Of a DNA stretch of 64,000 nt, positions 49,282 through 61,192 are shown piece by piece. The stretch covers positions 31,126,501-31,190,500 of the forward strand of contig NC_088345.1 of NCBI RefSeq assembly GCF_036884655.1. Direction: 5' to 3'. A model generated the notes under the pieces. It was given only the letters and a program-made list of their open reading frames with translations. It did no database searches and was not told where the DNA came from. The DNA is from Musa acuminata AAA Group. Its lineage: Eukaryota > Streptophyta > Magnoliopsida > Zingiberales > Musaceae. A program made the position numbers and the translations under genes. Each line of letters begins with the position of its first letter. The stretch's first letter is position 1.

Positions 49282-49293
49282 GCTCTGATACCA
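49282..49293 (-). promoter_or_regulatory. Primer-binding site of copy A (tRNA-iMet)
   Basis: GCTCTGATACCA in plus orientation, 2 bp inside the 5' LTR; perfect match to the common plant initiator-Met primer. Confidence 0.85.
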
Positions 49294-49295
49294 AT

Positions 49296-51321
49296 TGTTA
49301 GGATCAAGAGCACTAAGAGGGGGGGGGGGGTGAATTAGTGCAGCGGAAATCTTTCTACGATTAAAATTACGTTCGTACGATAAAAGCGATTTCGGTGTGA
49401 AAGCCGATTCTAAGATTACTTTAACTTAAGATCAAGCGAGATGACGTTAAAGTAAATCTATAAAGGCAGTTTGCAGTTATGATGGAAATCAGAATATAAG
49501 CGCAAACTGAAATACGATGTTCGTACAATAAAAGCGATTTCGGTATGAAAGTCGATTCGTAAACCACTTTAACTTGAGATGAAGCGAGATGCAGTTAAAG
49601 CAAAGATATAAAGGCAGTTTGCAGTTATGATGGAAACCAGAATGTAAGCGCAAACTGAAATATGATGTTCGTACGATAAACCTGATTTGCGTCTAAACGC
49701 CGATTCGGAAAGCACTGAACTTTTGAAACATGTTCGTAAAAGCACAAAAGGCAGTATGCTATTGAGGAGGTTTGTAGTAAAGATAAGATGCTCAAAGTAA
49801 ATGCAAACCGAGATTTAGAATGGTTCGGTCAATCTTGACCTACTCCACTTTTGGCTTCCTCCACCAACGAGGTCACCGACGTCAACTAGAGGCCTTCCTT
49901 CAATAGGCGAAGGCCAACCACCCTTTTACAGTTTCACTCCTTTTGACGGGCTTAGGAGACAACCCTTACAGAATTTCCTTTCCTCTCTTAACAGATTAGA
50001 ACTTGGAAGAAAAGAGGAAGAAGAACTTTCAACTCATACAACACTTTTGAGCTCTAAAATCACAAAGTAAAATCAGAATTTCGGTGGTTTCTGGGTGCCC
50101 TTTCAGTGCTAAAAGGGTGGGGTATTTATAGACCCCAACCCGGTTTGAATTTGGAGCTCAAAACTGTCAATTCCCGAAATTTCGGGATCTGGCAGTTGCA
50201 CCGCCTGACTGGGGCGGTTGCACCGCCTAGTAGAGCTCGAAGACTGAGCCTCTCGGCGGTGCCACCTCCTATCAGGGGTGGTTGCACCTCCTGCCAGAGC
50301 TCGAAGACCGAGCTGAGGCGGTGCCACCTCCTGACTGAGGCGCTTGCACCGCTCAACCAGAGCTCAGAGACCGAGCCCAGGCGGTGCCACTTCTGTCAGG
50401 GGCGGTTGCACCTCCTGCCAGAGCTCGAAGACTGAGCTCAAGCGGTGCCATCGCCTTACTGAGGCGGTTGAACCGCCTAGCAGAAATCAGGGTCCGAATG
50501 GGTTGTTCCATTCGGCCCAATTTGGGTTTTTCAAGGGCCCAATTGCCCCAAGATTAAGTTAATGGGATCACCTCCCATTTCGAACTTAATCATTGTGCTA
50601 ACTACAATATTTCCTAAGATATTTACTACAACTTGCTCTGGTGCGTCAATCGCTTCTTCCGGCGAACTTCCGTTGATCATCCGATGAACCCTCGGTGATG
50701 CACTTGCGGACTTCCGGCAAACTCCTGGACTTATGACGATCCACTTGGCGAGTTCCGACGAGCTTCTTTGGCAAGCTCATGGACTTCTCGGATTTGTTCC
50801 CATAGAACCTCCGATGACTGTCCGAACTTCCGTCGAACTCTCGAACTCCCAACGTGATCATTGTCTTGACTCCGGCGCAACTCCTGCTGCATGTCTTTCT
50901 TCCATCGTAGTTAATCCTACACACTTAAAACAAAACTTCGATCGAGACAATTAATCCTAAGCAATTAACCAAGTTGTCTGGCATGTAATTGGTCCTTCGA
51001 CGCTTCGTCCGATTCTTCGGTGCATCGTCCTCTCCTGCAGCCTATTGCCTAATCGGCCAGTTGACTCTGCAACTCCTATATCCTTGGCACAATACCCGCT
51101 CTTCTTGGCCCGATGCCCAAGTCCACGGCCCGAAGCCTTCTGTCGATACGCGACTGATCCACCGGCCCGACGTCCAATCTCCCGACATGTTCCTCCGGCA
51201 CAACATGATTTTCCTGCTTTAATTGTCTCATCCTGATCGAAGCATCCTTCGTCACTCAAAACGTAGATTAAATCATAAACATATATCAAGTAGTTTCATC
51301 ATCAAAATACGAGATTCAACA
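49296..51321 (-). repeat. 5' LTR of copy A
   Basis: Near-identical by eye to the 3' LTR except for indels in the G-run (about 12 G here) and in the dyad array (about 50187-50482). TATTTATAG box complement at about 50123. Ends GATTCAACA next to TGATA. Confidence 0.9.
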
Positions 51322-51326
51322 TGATA

Positions 51327-51685
51327 ACCTTTGAATTCAAGTCGAAACACTATTATTACATACATCATAATATCAAATCATGAGTTAAAATATCATTGCA
51401 TGCATAATTTAAAATCAACATAAAATATATCAGCATACATCATACCATGCATGATTCAAATCATCATCATAACTTCTCCCCCTTTGTCATCAAGAAAAAG
51501 GAGAAAAGTACAACAATCAAGTTTTTTGAAATATACAAGTTTTATATCATTTAAGAACATGCAAGCTAGCAATTCTTGCTTCTCTTTTGAGATATGTAAG
51601 CTAGCAATTCTTTATTTCTCTTTAGATGTGCAAGTTTAGCAATTTTGCTTTTCTTTGCGATGTGCTTCCTTTGCTAGTCCTCATT
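51327..51685 (-). repeat. Continuation of the older family-1-type internal region
   Basis: Resumes the sequence left at 43579. It includes a CTCCCCCTTTGTCATCA block and GCTAGCAATT repeats as in copies A and B. It is truncated where copia integrase sequence starts. Confidence 0.6.
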
Positions 51686-51689
51686 TTTT

Positions 51690-54096
51690 TAGAAAAATGT
51701 ATGCCTTAGACCGTGTTTATATAAATATATGTGATCCTTTGAGGACAAAAACTCATGATGAATTTATTATATTCCTAGCATCAATGTTGTATTTTATTTT
51801 ATTACTTTTATAGATGATTTTTTTAGGAAAGTATGGGCCTATGCTATAAAAACTAAAGATCAGGTTTTTAATATCTTCAAAGAGTTTCATGTTAAAGTTG
51901 AAAAGGAAAAGATCAGATGCATGCTTTCACAGGCTAAGCTATCCAAAAGTTTTAGGATGATGCTTTAATGACTGTAGTTGATGTGATTAACTTGTCACCC
52001 TGTACAGCCCTAGATGATGATGTTGCAGAGTATGTATAGTTAGGGAACGATGTTTCCTATAAGCATTTTAGAGTATTTAGTTATCATGTATTTGCACACG
52101 TTCTAAACAATGAGAGGTTCAAGCTGGATGGTAAGACTAAAGAATGTATTTTTCTTGGCTACTCACATGTTCAGTTTGGTTATAGGCTTTGTGATCCAGA
52201 AAAGCAAAAGGTGTTTATAAGCAGAGATATGGTCAAACCCTTGAGGATTTGAAAAAGAAGGCACCAGCCAAGATTTCTGCAGAAGGATTAGCAAATTATG
52301 ACCCAGTTACTCCTCTAGTATATCAGGGTGATGGGGGAGATATGCAAAAAGATGGTGTAGTGCCCGATGTTGATATACTTATAGGACATATTGAATAAGA
52401 AGAAGTTAGAGAGCAACTTCCCGTAGAGCCTCAGTTGAGAAGATATTCTAGACAACGTCAACCTTCCAGAAGATACTTTACAGATAAGACTGTGATGCTT
52501 ACTAATGCAAGTGAACTAGAAAATTACCAAGAAGCAGTTGAAAGTGAGTAGAAAAAGAAGTGGTTAGTTGCTATGCAAGAAGAAATGGATGTTTTACAGA
52601 AGAACTATGTATATGATTTTGTGCAACTTCCAAAGGGAATGAAGGCCTTGAAGAACAAGTGGGTTTTCAAGTTGAAGACTCAAGAACTTTGTTCTCAACC
52701 AAAGTTCAAAGCTAGATTGGTTGTGAAAGGCTTTAGTCAAAAGAAATGTATTGACTTTGAAAAGATTTTTTCTCCTATTATTAAAATATCCTCTATTCAT
52801 GTTGCTCTTGGTATTGTTACTAGCCTGAACTTGGAGGTTGAGTAGTTAGATATGAAAATAGCTTTCCTTTATGGTGATTTGGAGGAGAAAATTTATATAT
52901 GAATCAACTAGAAGGCTTTAAAGTTAAAGGTAAAGAAACTTTTGTTTATAAGTTGAAAAAGAGCTTGTATGGCTGAAGCAAGCTCCAAGACAATGATACA
53001 AAAAGTTTGATTAGATACAAAAGAACGACTTCATATCATTATGTATATATCAAATGGTTTGGTGAGGATTTTATTATTCTCTTACTTTATGTTGATGTCA
53101 TACTTATCTTTAGGAAAGATATGTCTACAATTGATAGGTTGAAGAAGAAACTGAGTGAGTTCTTTACAATGAAGGACATAGGGCTAGAAAAGCAAATACT
53201 GGGCATGCAGATTTTTCGTGATAGAAAAAATTAAAAGATTTAGTTATCATAGGAGAAATACATCGAGAAGGTATTGGAAAGGTTTAGTGTGAGCAATGCA
53301 AAGCCAGTTGGTTCTCCTCTTTTAGGTCACTTCAAGTTGTGCTCATAGTAGAGTCCATCAAGTGATGAGGAAAAGGAGAAAATACAAAAGGTTCCTTATG
53401 CTTCAGTAGTTGAAAGTTTAATATACGTGATGGTATGTTTAAGGTCGGACATCGTATATATAGTGGGTGTTACTAGCAGATTTCTTAGAAATCCAAGCAA
53501 AGAGCATTGGGTAGCAGTGAAGTGGCTTTTTAGATATCTCAAAGGGAGCTTTAAGGTTTTTTTTAAGCTTTAGAGATAGACCACCTGTGTTGACAAGTTA
53601 CACAGATGCAGATATGACAAGTGATATTGATACGAGGAAATCCACATCAGGTTTTGTACTCACTTTTGTAGGGGGCGCTATGTCATGACAATCTAGATTG
53701 CAAAAGTGTATTGCTTTCTCTACTATAAAGGTAGAATATATTGTTGCTATAGAGGTTTATAAATAAATATTATGGATGAAAGAATTTTTACAAGAATTGG
53801 GGTCGAAAGAAGACAACTATGTAGTGTATTACGATAGCTAGAGCGCCATCCATTTGTGTAAGAACCTAACTTTTCATTCTAAGTCAAAGCATATAGATGT
53901 CAGATACCATTAGATTTGAAATGCACTTGAAGAGAAGCAGTTGTAACTATAGAAAATTCACACAAATGATAATAGAGTAGACATGTTGATAAAGATCTTA
54001 TCGAAAGAAAGATAGGAGATATGTTGACAGTTGGTCGGCATGGCTTCACATTAAGGAGTCATAGATCAACCTCCCTTATAGGTTGAAGAGGGAGGT
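51690..54096 (+). pseudogene. Copia pol pseudogene (integrase, RT, RNase H)
   Basis: Plus-strand order: integrase remnant from about 51810 (DDFFRKVWAYAIKTKDQVF), integrase C-terminal FLGYSHVQFGYRL (about 52150), RT start WLVAMQEEMDVL (52560), RT core KNKWVFKLK and KARLVVKGFSQK (to 52845), the catalytic box as YVDVI instead of YVDDI (about 53085), then RNase H YTDAD and STSGF (about 53600) and KSKHIDVRYH (about 53880). Multiple in-frame stops. The gag and protease part is missing, apparently lost with the insertion of the nested elements to its left. Confidence 0.85.
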
Positions 54097-54660
54097 TGTT
54101 GGGTAGACAGCCCATTAGTTCAACCCATAGTAGGCTTTAATAGCCCATAGCCCACTTTAGCCTCAACTCTCTCTTCTCTTTTTGAACTAAACCTAGATCT
54201 AAAAAGGGACAAGTGGTGGCTACAAAAAGAAAACTACAGCAACATAATTCAAAAAAGGGAGGAGGAAAGGATAAAAAAATAAGAGAAAAAAGAAAAGGAA
54301 GAAGACAAGGATAATACAAAGACTGTTCTTAATTATATAGGTAGTGTTATCACCTCAGGTTAGATCAGATTTACAATGAACTCTTGCTGTGATTACTTGG
54401 AGAGATTTTGAATATTGTGCACAGTGACATAATCCTTGTATCCTAGTTATTCTCTTGTAATTATTGTTTGGTTTTTGGATAAGAGATTATGAGATTTGTA
54501 TATTTATTATTCTTATAGTATATTTTCTCTGACTTACCCTGTGGTTTTTACCTTTCACGTTAGATGGGTTTTCTACATAAATATTGGCGTCATATTTGAT
54601 TGTGATTTCATTTAATTCCATTGCGTGTTATAGCCTGTTTATATTTATTCATATAGAAAG
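54081..54660 (+). repeat. Polypurine tract and 3' LTR of the copia pseudogene
   Basis: GGTTGAAGAGGGAGGT (54081-54096) is the polypurine tract. The LTR begins TGTTGGGTAG at 54097 and matches 40447-40681 over its first part. Its right end is not defined; gypsy gag sequence is clear from about 54690. Confidence 0.65.
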
Positions 54661-54683
54661 TTTTATTCTATTTATCCCATCAC

Positions 54684-55393
54684 TCAAATCTATAATCTTT
54701 AGTATCACCATTAGTGGTAGACTTAGATCCAAATGATCAACCGAGCCAAGTTCGGTAGAATCATAGTTTATGGTCGTAACCATTGTCTATTAACTATGGT
54801 CATTCTTCTTTTACTTTTTTGCAAAGAGTTCTAAGTGAACCTTCCAATACTTCTTTCTTATATGTTCTGCAATTTTATATTGATTGCAAAAGATATCACT
54901 TCTCTTTAAGGAAGAATGATTCTTATTATTTCTAGAATTTTTCTTGGCCTTCTCTATAGTCCTCTGTGAGTTATATTCTTTCTTTCGATCACCATGGTTG
55001 TCCCATTAGCACTCAAGATGTTATAAACCTTAAAGAGGCTCAACTTATAGCTAATCTAGGCAGGTAAATCAAAAGTAAACTTTATCACCATCAAGTGGTT
55101 GTCGAGGGAGATTTCGAGTATTACCACTTATCACTAAAACTCGGTAGTGTAGTCTTACATTAATTGGTCTCATTCTTGAAGAAGGATATGTCATCTTTTC
55201 TATCAATCTTTGAAGTAGACCATCAGATAGAATTCTTAATGTATGAGTCTTTTAAATTGCTCCCATGATATCTCTTTATAATCATAGGCTCCTAGGTAGG
55301 CATTCTACTATATTAGAACATGTCTTATCAACTCGACTCATGTGAGAGTAACTTTGTCTTGATTACTATACCTATATAGGGTAAAATAGGTTT
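54684..55393. repeat. 710-bp direct duplication, unit 1
   Basis: Read against 55491-56200 it is the same length, with one difference noticed (TTAATG against TTATTG near 55237). The 97-bp spacer repeats part of the unit's right end (GACTCATGTGAGAGTAACTT...). Confidence 0.9.
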
Positions 55394-55490
55394 ATGGTCG
55401 ACTCATGTGAGAGTAACTTTGTCTTGATTACTATACCTATATAGGGTAAAATAACTTTGAACTTGGCTATATAGGGTAAAACATGTCTTA

Positions 55491-56200
55491 TCAAATCTAT
55501 AATCTTTAGTATCACCATTAGTGGTAGACTTAGATCCAAATGATCAACCGAGCCAAGTTCGGTAGAATCATAGTTTATGGTCGTAACCATTGTCTATTAA
55601 CTATGGTCATTCTTCTTTTACTTTTTTGCAAAGAGTTCTAAGTGAACCTTCCAATACTTCTTTCTTATATGTTCTGCAATTTTATATTGATTGCAAAAGA
55701 TATCACTTCTCTTTAAGGAAGAATGATTCTTATTATTTCTAGAATTTTTCTTGGCCTTCTCTATAGTCCTCTGTGAGTTATATTCTTTCTTTCGATCACC
55801 ATGGTTGTCCCATTAGCACTCAAGATGTTATAAACCTTAAAGAGGCTCAACTTATAGCTAATCTAGGCAGGTAAATCAAAAGTAAACTTTATCACCATCA
55901 AGTGGTTGTCGAGGGAGATTTCGAGTATTACCACTTATCACTAAAACTCGGTAGTGTAGTCTTACATTAATTGGTCTCATTCTTGAAGAAGGATATGTCA
56001 TCTTTTCTATCAATCTTTGAAGTAGACCATCAGATAGAATTCTTATTGTATGAGTCTTTTAAATTGCTCCCATGATATCTCTTTATAATCATAGGCTCCT
56101 AGGTAGGCATTCTACTATATTAGAACATGTCTTATCAACTCGACTCATGTGAGAGTAACTTTGTCTTGATTACTATACCTATATAGGGTAAAATAGGTTT
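55491..56200. repeat. 710-bp direct duplication, unit 2
   Basis: Second unit, continuing into unique gag sequence at 56201. It is probably the original copy, since gag homology is continuous here. Confidence 0.9.
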
Positions 56201-56353
56201 TGAGTTGATTGAGTCATGCATCTAATATCTCTACGTTGATGGAGCCATCATAGGAGGGGATGTCAATCTGGGCCTTAACTCAAAAGGTTTGGAACCTTGC
56301 CTTCAACACAAGTTCCACAGTATTATCATCGTTGTCATAGTGCATCTTCAACG

Positions 56354-56700
56354 TGTTGGGGATGGAGGAGCAAGGAAACGATAAAAACAAAATACTACGA
56401 TGCAAGTAAAAAGAATCCTTTCAATCAAGAAAATCGATATAGTATTTAAAACTAGAAGATTGATATAGAACACTTACAAGATATTCCCAAGTATATTATG
56501 CTTCTATCTTACTTCATAAACTATGGTCCTATTTATATGACCTAGTGGTAACTACCTCACTCCACCATGTCACCCATGATTGAGTTAGTTATAGGAACTA
56601 CCTTATAACTTCTGAATCATGAGCCACTTCTTGAAACATGCCTAATGTTACCTAAAACATGGTAACTACCTAGGTAACTACTATGAATCAATTCTCAACA
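56354..56700 (-). repeat. Short copia LTR (347 bp)
   Basis: On the minus strand it starts TGTTGAGAATTG and ends CCATCCCCAACA, and is preceded by a polypurine tract (ATCAACGGGGAG, 56712-56701) that follows RNase H sequence. It is the 3' LTR of the element to its right. It is inserted in gypsy gag; CAACG (56349-56353) would be its target duplication, but the partner end is lost. Confidence 0.75.
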
Positions 56701-56712
56701 CTCCCCGTTGAT

Positions 56713-59700
56713 TCATAGTTACATACACCGATTTACGACATGAAATAAATATGCTTTTGAATTGCAAGCGACTTAGTGAGGATATTCGTAACTTATTGAT
56801 ATGTTCCATAATACTTCATTGCTATGGGTCCATTTGTTATAAGATCCCGGATGAAATGATAGCGTATCTCTATATGCTTTATTCTTCCATAAAATGTTGG
56901 ATTCTTCGTCATTGCAAATGTGGCTTTGTTGTCATAAAATATTTATGTTGTTTCTTTTCGTTCTTGATGAAGATCTTCAAGAAGTCTTCTAAGCCATATT
57001 GCTTGATAAGCTGTTGACGTTGTGGCAACATATTTTGCTTCTGATGTCGATAACGTAGTTATTGCTTACTTTTTTGAACCCCAAGATATAGCTCATGATC
57101 CGAGGCTAAAAATATTACCTGAAGTACTCTTTCCATCAGCTAAAGCTCTTGCCTAATTATTATCAGTGAAACCAAATAATTTACATTTAAAATTATGAGA
57201 ATACCAAATACCATAATCTGTAATTCCAGTAATATAACGTAGAATTCTTTTAACAACTTCAAGATAATGTTTGCTTTGGCTATGCATAAACTTGGATACT
57301 ATACCAATAGAGAAGATAATATCTAGTCGAGTATGAGTTAGATAAATCAAACTTCCAACCAAACTTCTATAATATCTTGCATTTGTTAGACATATATCAT
57401 CTTCAAGTTTCAATTTCTAATTTACATTCATGGGTGTTGCTGCAGCTTTGCAATTAATCATATTAGATTTTTTGAGTATATCCATTACATACTTTCTTTG
57501 TGAAATAAAAATTACATATGATCCATGCTTCACATCCAACCCAAGAAAATAATGCAGTAAACCTAGATCTGACATTTCAAACTTCTTCATCATACACTTT
57601 TTAAATTCTGTAATAAAAGAGTTAGATGAACCCTTATATATAATATCATCAACATAGAAGCAAACCATTAGAATATTATGTTCACATTCCTTCTTTAAAT
57701 AAAGAGTAGGTTCATTATTGCTCCTCTTAAATATATTTCAAAGAAAATAGTAATCAATTTTACTGTACCATGCCCTTGGAGCTTGTTTAAGCCCATAAAG
57801 AGCTTTCTTTAGCTTATACACCTTTTCCTTATGTCCTTAAACCAAAAAAACTTCAAGTTGAGTAACACAAACCTTTTCATATAAATCACCATTTAAAAAT
57901 ATAGATTTTATATCAAATTGATAAACAAGCCAACCCAAGTCTTCTAAGCCATATTGCTTGATAAGCTGTTGACGTTATGGCTACATATTTTGCTTCTGAT
58001 GTCGATAACATAGTTATTGCTTGCTTTTTTGAACCCCAAGATATAGCTCTTGATCTGAGACTAAAAATATTACCCGAAGTACTCTTTCCATCATCTAAAG
58101 CTCTTGCCTAATTATTATCAATGAAACCAAATAATTTATATTTAAAATTATGAGAATACCAAATACCATAATATGTAATTCCAGTAATATAACGTATAAT
58201 TCTTTTAATAGCTTCAAGATAATGTTTGCATGGGCTATGCATAAAATGGATACTACACCAACAGAGAAGGTAATATCTGGTCAAGTATGAGTTAGATAAA
58301 TCAAACTTCCAACTAAACTTCTATAATATCTTGCATTTGTTAGACATATACCATCTTCAAGTTTCAATTTCTAATTTACATTCATGGGTGTTGCTGCAGC
58401 TTTGTAATTAATCATATTAGATTTTTTGAGTATATCTATTGCATACTTTCTTTGTGAAATAAAAATTATATCTGATTCTTGCTTAACATCCAACCCAAGA
58501 AAATAATGCAGTAAACCTAGATCTGACATTTCAAACTTCTTCATCATACACTTTTTAAATTCTGCCATAAAAGAGTTAGATGAACCCTTATATATAATAT
58601 CATCAACATAGAGGTAAACCATTAGAATATTATATTCACATTCCTTCTTTAAATAAAGAGTAGGTTCATTATTGCTCCTCTTGAATCTATTTTGAAGAAA
58701 ATAGTAATCAATTTTATTGTACCATGCCCTTGGAGCTTGTTTAAGCCCATAAAAAGCTTTCTTTAGCTTATACAACTTTTCTTTATGTCCTTTAACCAAA
58801 AAACCTTCAAGTTAAGTAACACAAACCTTTTCATATAAATAACCATTTAAAAATATAGATTTCATATCAAATTAATAAACAAGCCAACTCAAGTCTTCTA
58901 AGCCATATTGCTTGATAAGCTGTTGACGTTGTGGCTACATATTTTGCTTCTGATGTCGATAACGTAGTTATTGCTTGCTTTTTTGAACTCCAAGATATAG
59001 CTCCTGATCCGAGGCTAAAAATATTACCTGAAGTACTCTTTCCATCATCTAAAGCTCTTGCCTAATTATTATTAGTGAAACCAAATAATTTACATTTAAA
59101 ATTATGAGAATACCAAATACCATAATCTGTAATTGCAGTAATATAACGTAAAATTCTTTTAACAGGTTCAAGATAATGTTTGCTTGAACTATGCATAAAC
59201 CTAGATACTACACTAATAAAGAAGGAAATATCTGGTCGAGTATGAGTTAAATAAATCAAACTTCCAACTAAACTTCTATAATATCTTGCATTTGTTAGAC
59301 ATATACCATCTTCAAGTTTCAATTTCTAATTTACATTCATGGGTGTTGCTACAGCTTTACAATTAATCATATTAGATTTTTTGAGTATATCCATTGCATA
59401 CTTTCTTTGTGAAATAAAATTACATCTGATCCTTGCTTCACATCCAACCCAAGAAAATAATGCAGTAAACCTAGATCTGACATTTCAAACTTATTCATCA
59501 TACACTTTTTAAATTCTGTAATAAAAGAGTTAGATGAACCCTTATATATAATATCATCAACATAGAGGCAAACCATTAGAATATTATGTTCACATACCTT
59601 CTTTAAATAAAGAGTAGGTTCATTATTGCTCCTCTTAAATCTATTTTGAAGAAAATAGTATTCAATTTTCCTATACCATGACCTTGGAGCTTGTTTAAGC

Positions 59701-59988
59701 CCATAAAGAGCTTTCTTTAGCTTATACACCTTTTCTTTATGTCTTTTAACCAAAAAACCTTCAATTTGAGTAACACAAACCTTTTCATATAAATCACCAA
59801 TTAAAAATATAGATTTCATATCAAATTGATAAACAAGCCAACTCAAGTCTTCTAAGACATATTGCTTGATAAGCTGTTGACGTTATGGCTACATATTTTG
59901 CTTCTGATGTCGATAACGTAGATATAGCTCCTGATCCGAGGCTAAAAATATAGCTCCTGATCCGAGGCTAAAAATATTACCTGAAGTA
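56713..59988 (-). pseudogene. Copia RT-RNase H pseudogene with tandem triplication
   Basis: In minus-strand order: a short residual fragment (59988-59848), then three head-to-tail units (59847-58894, 58893-57940, 57939-56985), then the RNase H C-terminus (to 56713). Each unit runs from the RT segment FDMKSIFL through the KKA(F/L)YGLKQAPR box, the catalytic YVDDIIY box, MSDLGLLHYFLGLDVK and YRSLVGSLIYLTHTR to the RNase H end, then restarts at RT. All three units share stop codons after ATPMNVN and after FT(D/N)NN. Gag, protease and integrase are absent. Confidence 0.85.
56985..59847. repeat. Three tandem copies of a ~954-bp unit
   Basis: The phrase TCTTCTAAGCCATATTGCTT marks unit starts at 56985, 57940 and 58894, with a variant at 59848, so periods are 955, 954 and 954 bp. 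Units differ by scattered substitutions and small indels. Confidence 0.92.
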
Positions 59989-60837
59989 TGTTGAATCTCG
60001 TATTTTGATGATGAAACCACTTGATATATGTTTATGATTTAATCTGCGTTTTGAGTGACGCAGGATGCTTCGATCAGGATGAGACAATTAAAGCAGGAAA
60101 ATCATGTTGTGCTAGAGGAACATGTCAGAAGATTGGACGTCGGGCCGGTGGATCGGTCGACGCATCGACAGAAGGCTTCGGGCCATGGAATCGGGCATCG
60201 GGCCAAGAAGAGCGGGTATTGTGCCAAGGATATCGGAGTTGCGGAGTCAACTGGCCGATTGGGCAATAGGTTGTAGGAGAGGACGATGCGCCGAAGAATC
60301 GTACGAAGCACCGAGGGACCAATGACATGCCGGACAACTTGGTTAATTGCTTAGGATTAATTGTCTCGATCGAAGTTTTGTTTTAAGTGTGCAGGATTAA
60401 CTACGATAGAAGAAAGACATCCAGCAAGAGTTGCGCCGGAGTCAAGACAATGATCACGTTGGGAGTTTGAGAGTTCGACGGAAGTTCGGACAGTCGTCGG
60501 AGGTTCTACGGGAACAAATCCGAGAAGTCCATGAGCTTGCCAAAGAAGCTCATCGGAACTCGCCAAGTGGATCGTCGCAAGTCCAGGAGTTTGCCGGAAG
60601 TCCGCAGGAGCATCACCGAGGGTTCATCGGATGATCGACGGAAGTTCACCGGAAGCTCGCCGGAAGAAGCGATTGACGCACCGGAGCAAGTTGCAGTAAA
60701 TGTCTTAGGAAAAATCATAGTTAGCACAATGATTAAGTTGGAAATGGGAGGTGATCCCATTAACTTAATCTTGGGGCAATTGGGCCCCTGAAAAACCCAA
60801 ATTGGGCCGAATGGATCAACCCATTCGGACCCTGATT

Positions 60838-61135
60838 TCTGGCGGGAGGTGCAACCGCCCAAGCCAGGAGGTAGCACCACCTGGGCTAAGTCTCCGAGCG
60901 AGACTAGGCGGTGCAACCGCCCTAGCCAAGAGGTGGCACCGCTTGGGCTCGGTCTCCGAGCACTGGCTGAGCGGTGCAACCGCCTCAGTCAGGAGGTGCA
61001 ACCACTTGAGCTCGGTCTTCGAGCTCTGGCAGGAGGTGCAACCGCCCCTGACAGGAGGTGGCACCGCCTAGAGGCTCAGTCTTCGAGCTCTGCTAGGCAG
61101 TGCAACCGCTCCAATCAGGAGGTGCAACCACCTAA
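60838..61135 (+). repeat. Dyad-symmetric GC-rich repeat array in U3
   Basis: About ten near-palindromic units of the form GGCGGTGCAACCGCC or AGGAGGTGCAACCGCC, separated by GAGCTCGGTCTTCGAGCTC-like spacers that are also partly palindromic. The array ends about 60 bp before the TATA box. Equivalent arrays occur in seven other LTRs of the family. Confidence 0.85.
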
Positions 61136-61192
61136 TCCCGAAATTCCGGGAATTGACAGTTTTGAGCTCCAAATTTGAACTGGGTTGGGGCC

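Larger units (their letters stand above)
43580..51321 (-). mobile_element. Complete family-1 gag-only LTR element (copy A), TSD TGATA
   Basis: A structurally complete 7742-bp element, flanked by TGATA at 43575-43579 and 51322-51326. In minus-strand order: 5' LTR 51321-49296 (2026 bp), primer-binding site 49293-49282, gag-like pseudogene 49245-48286, 2.7 kb of non-coding AT-rich DNA, polypurine tract, 3' LTR 45586-43580 (2007 bp). The internal region is only 3.7 kb and holds no protease, integrase, RT or RNase H. It would need pol from a partner element in trans. It is inserted in an older family-1-type element. Confidence 0.9.
54684..56353 (-). pseudogene. Ty3-gypsy gag pseudogene with internal duplication
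   Basis: From the high end, the minus strand encodes QIDIPSYDGSINVEILDA and AYDYKEISWEQFKRLI, the Retrotrans_gag region, and then a degenerate zinc knuckle CNQYKIAEHIRKKYWKVH. Stops are frequent. A 710-bp part, including knuckle and gag middle, is present twice (54684-55393 and 55491-56200). The N-terminal end is interrupted by the copia LTR that ends at 56354. Confidence 0.75.
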
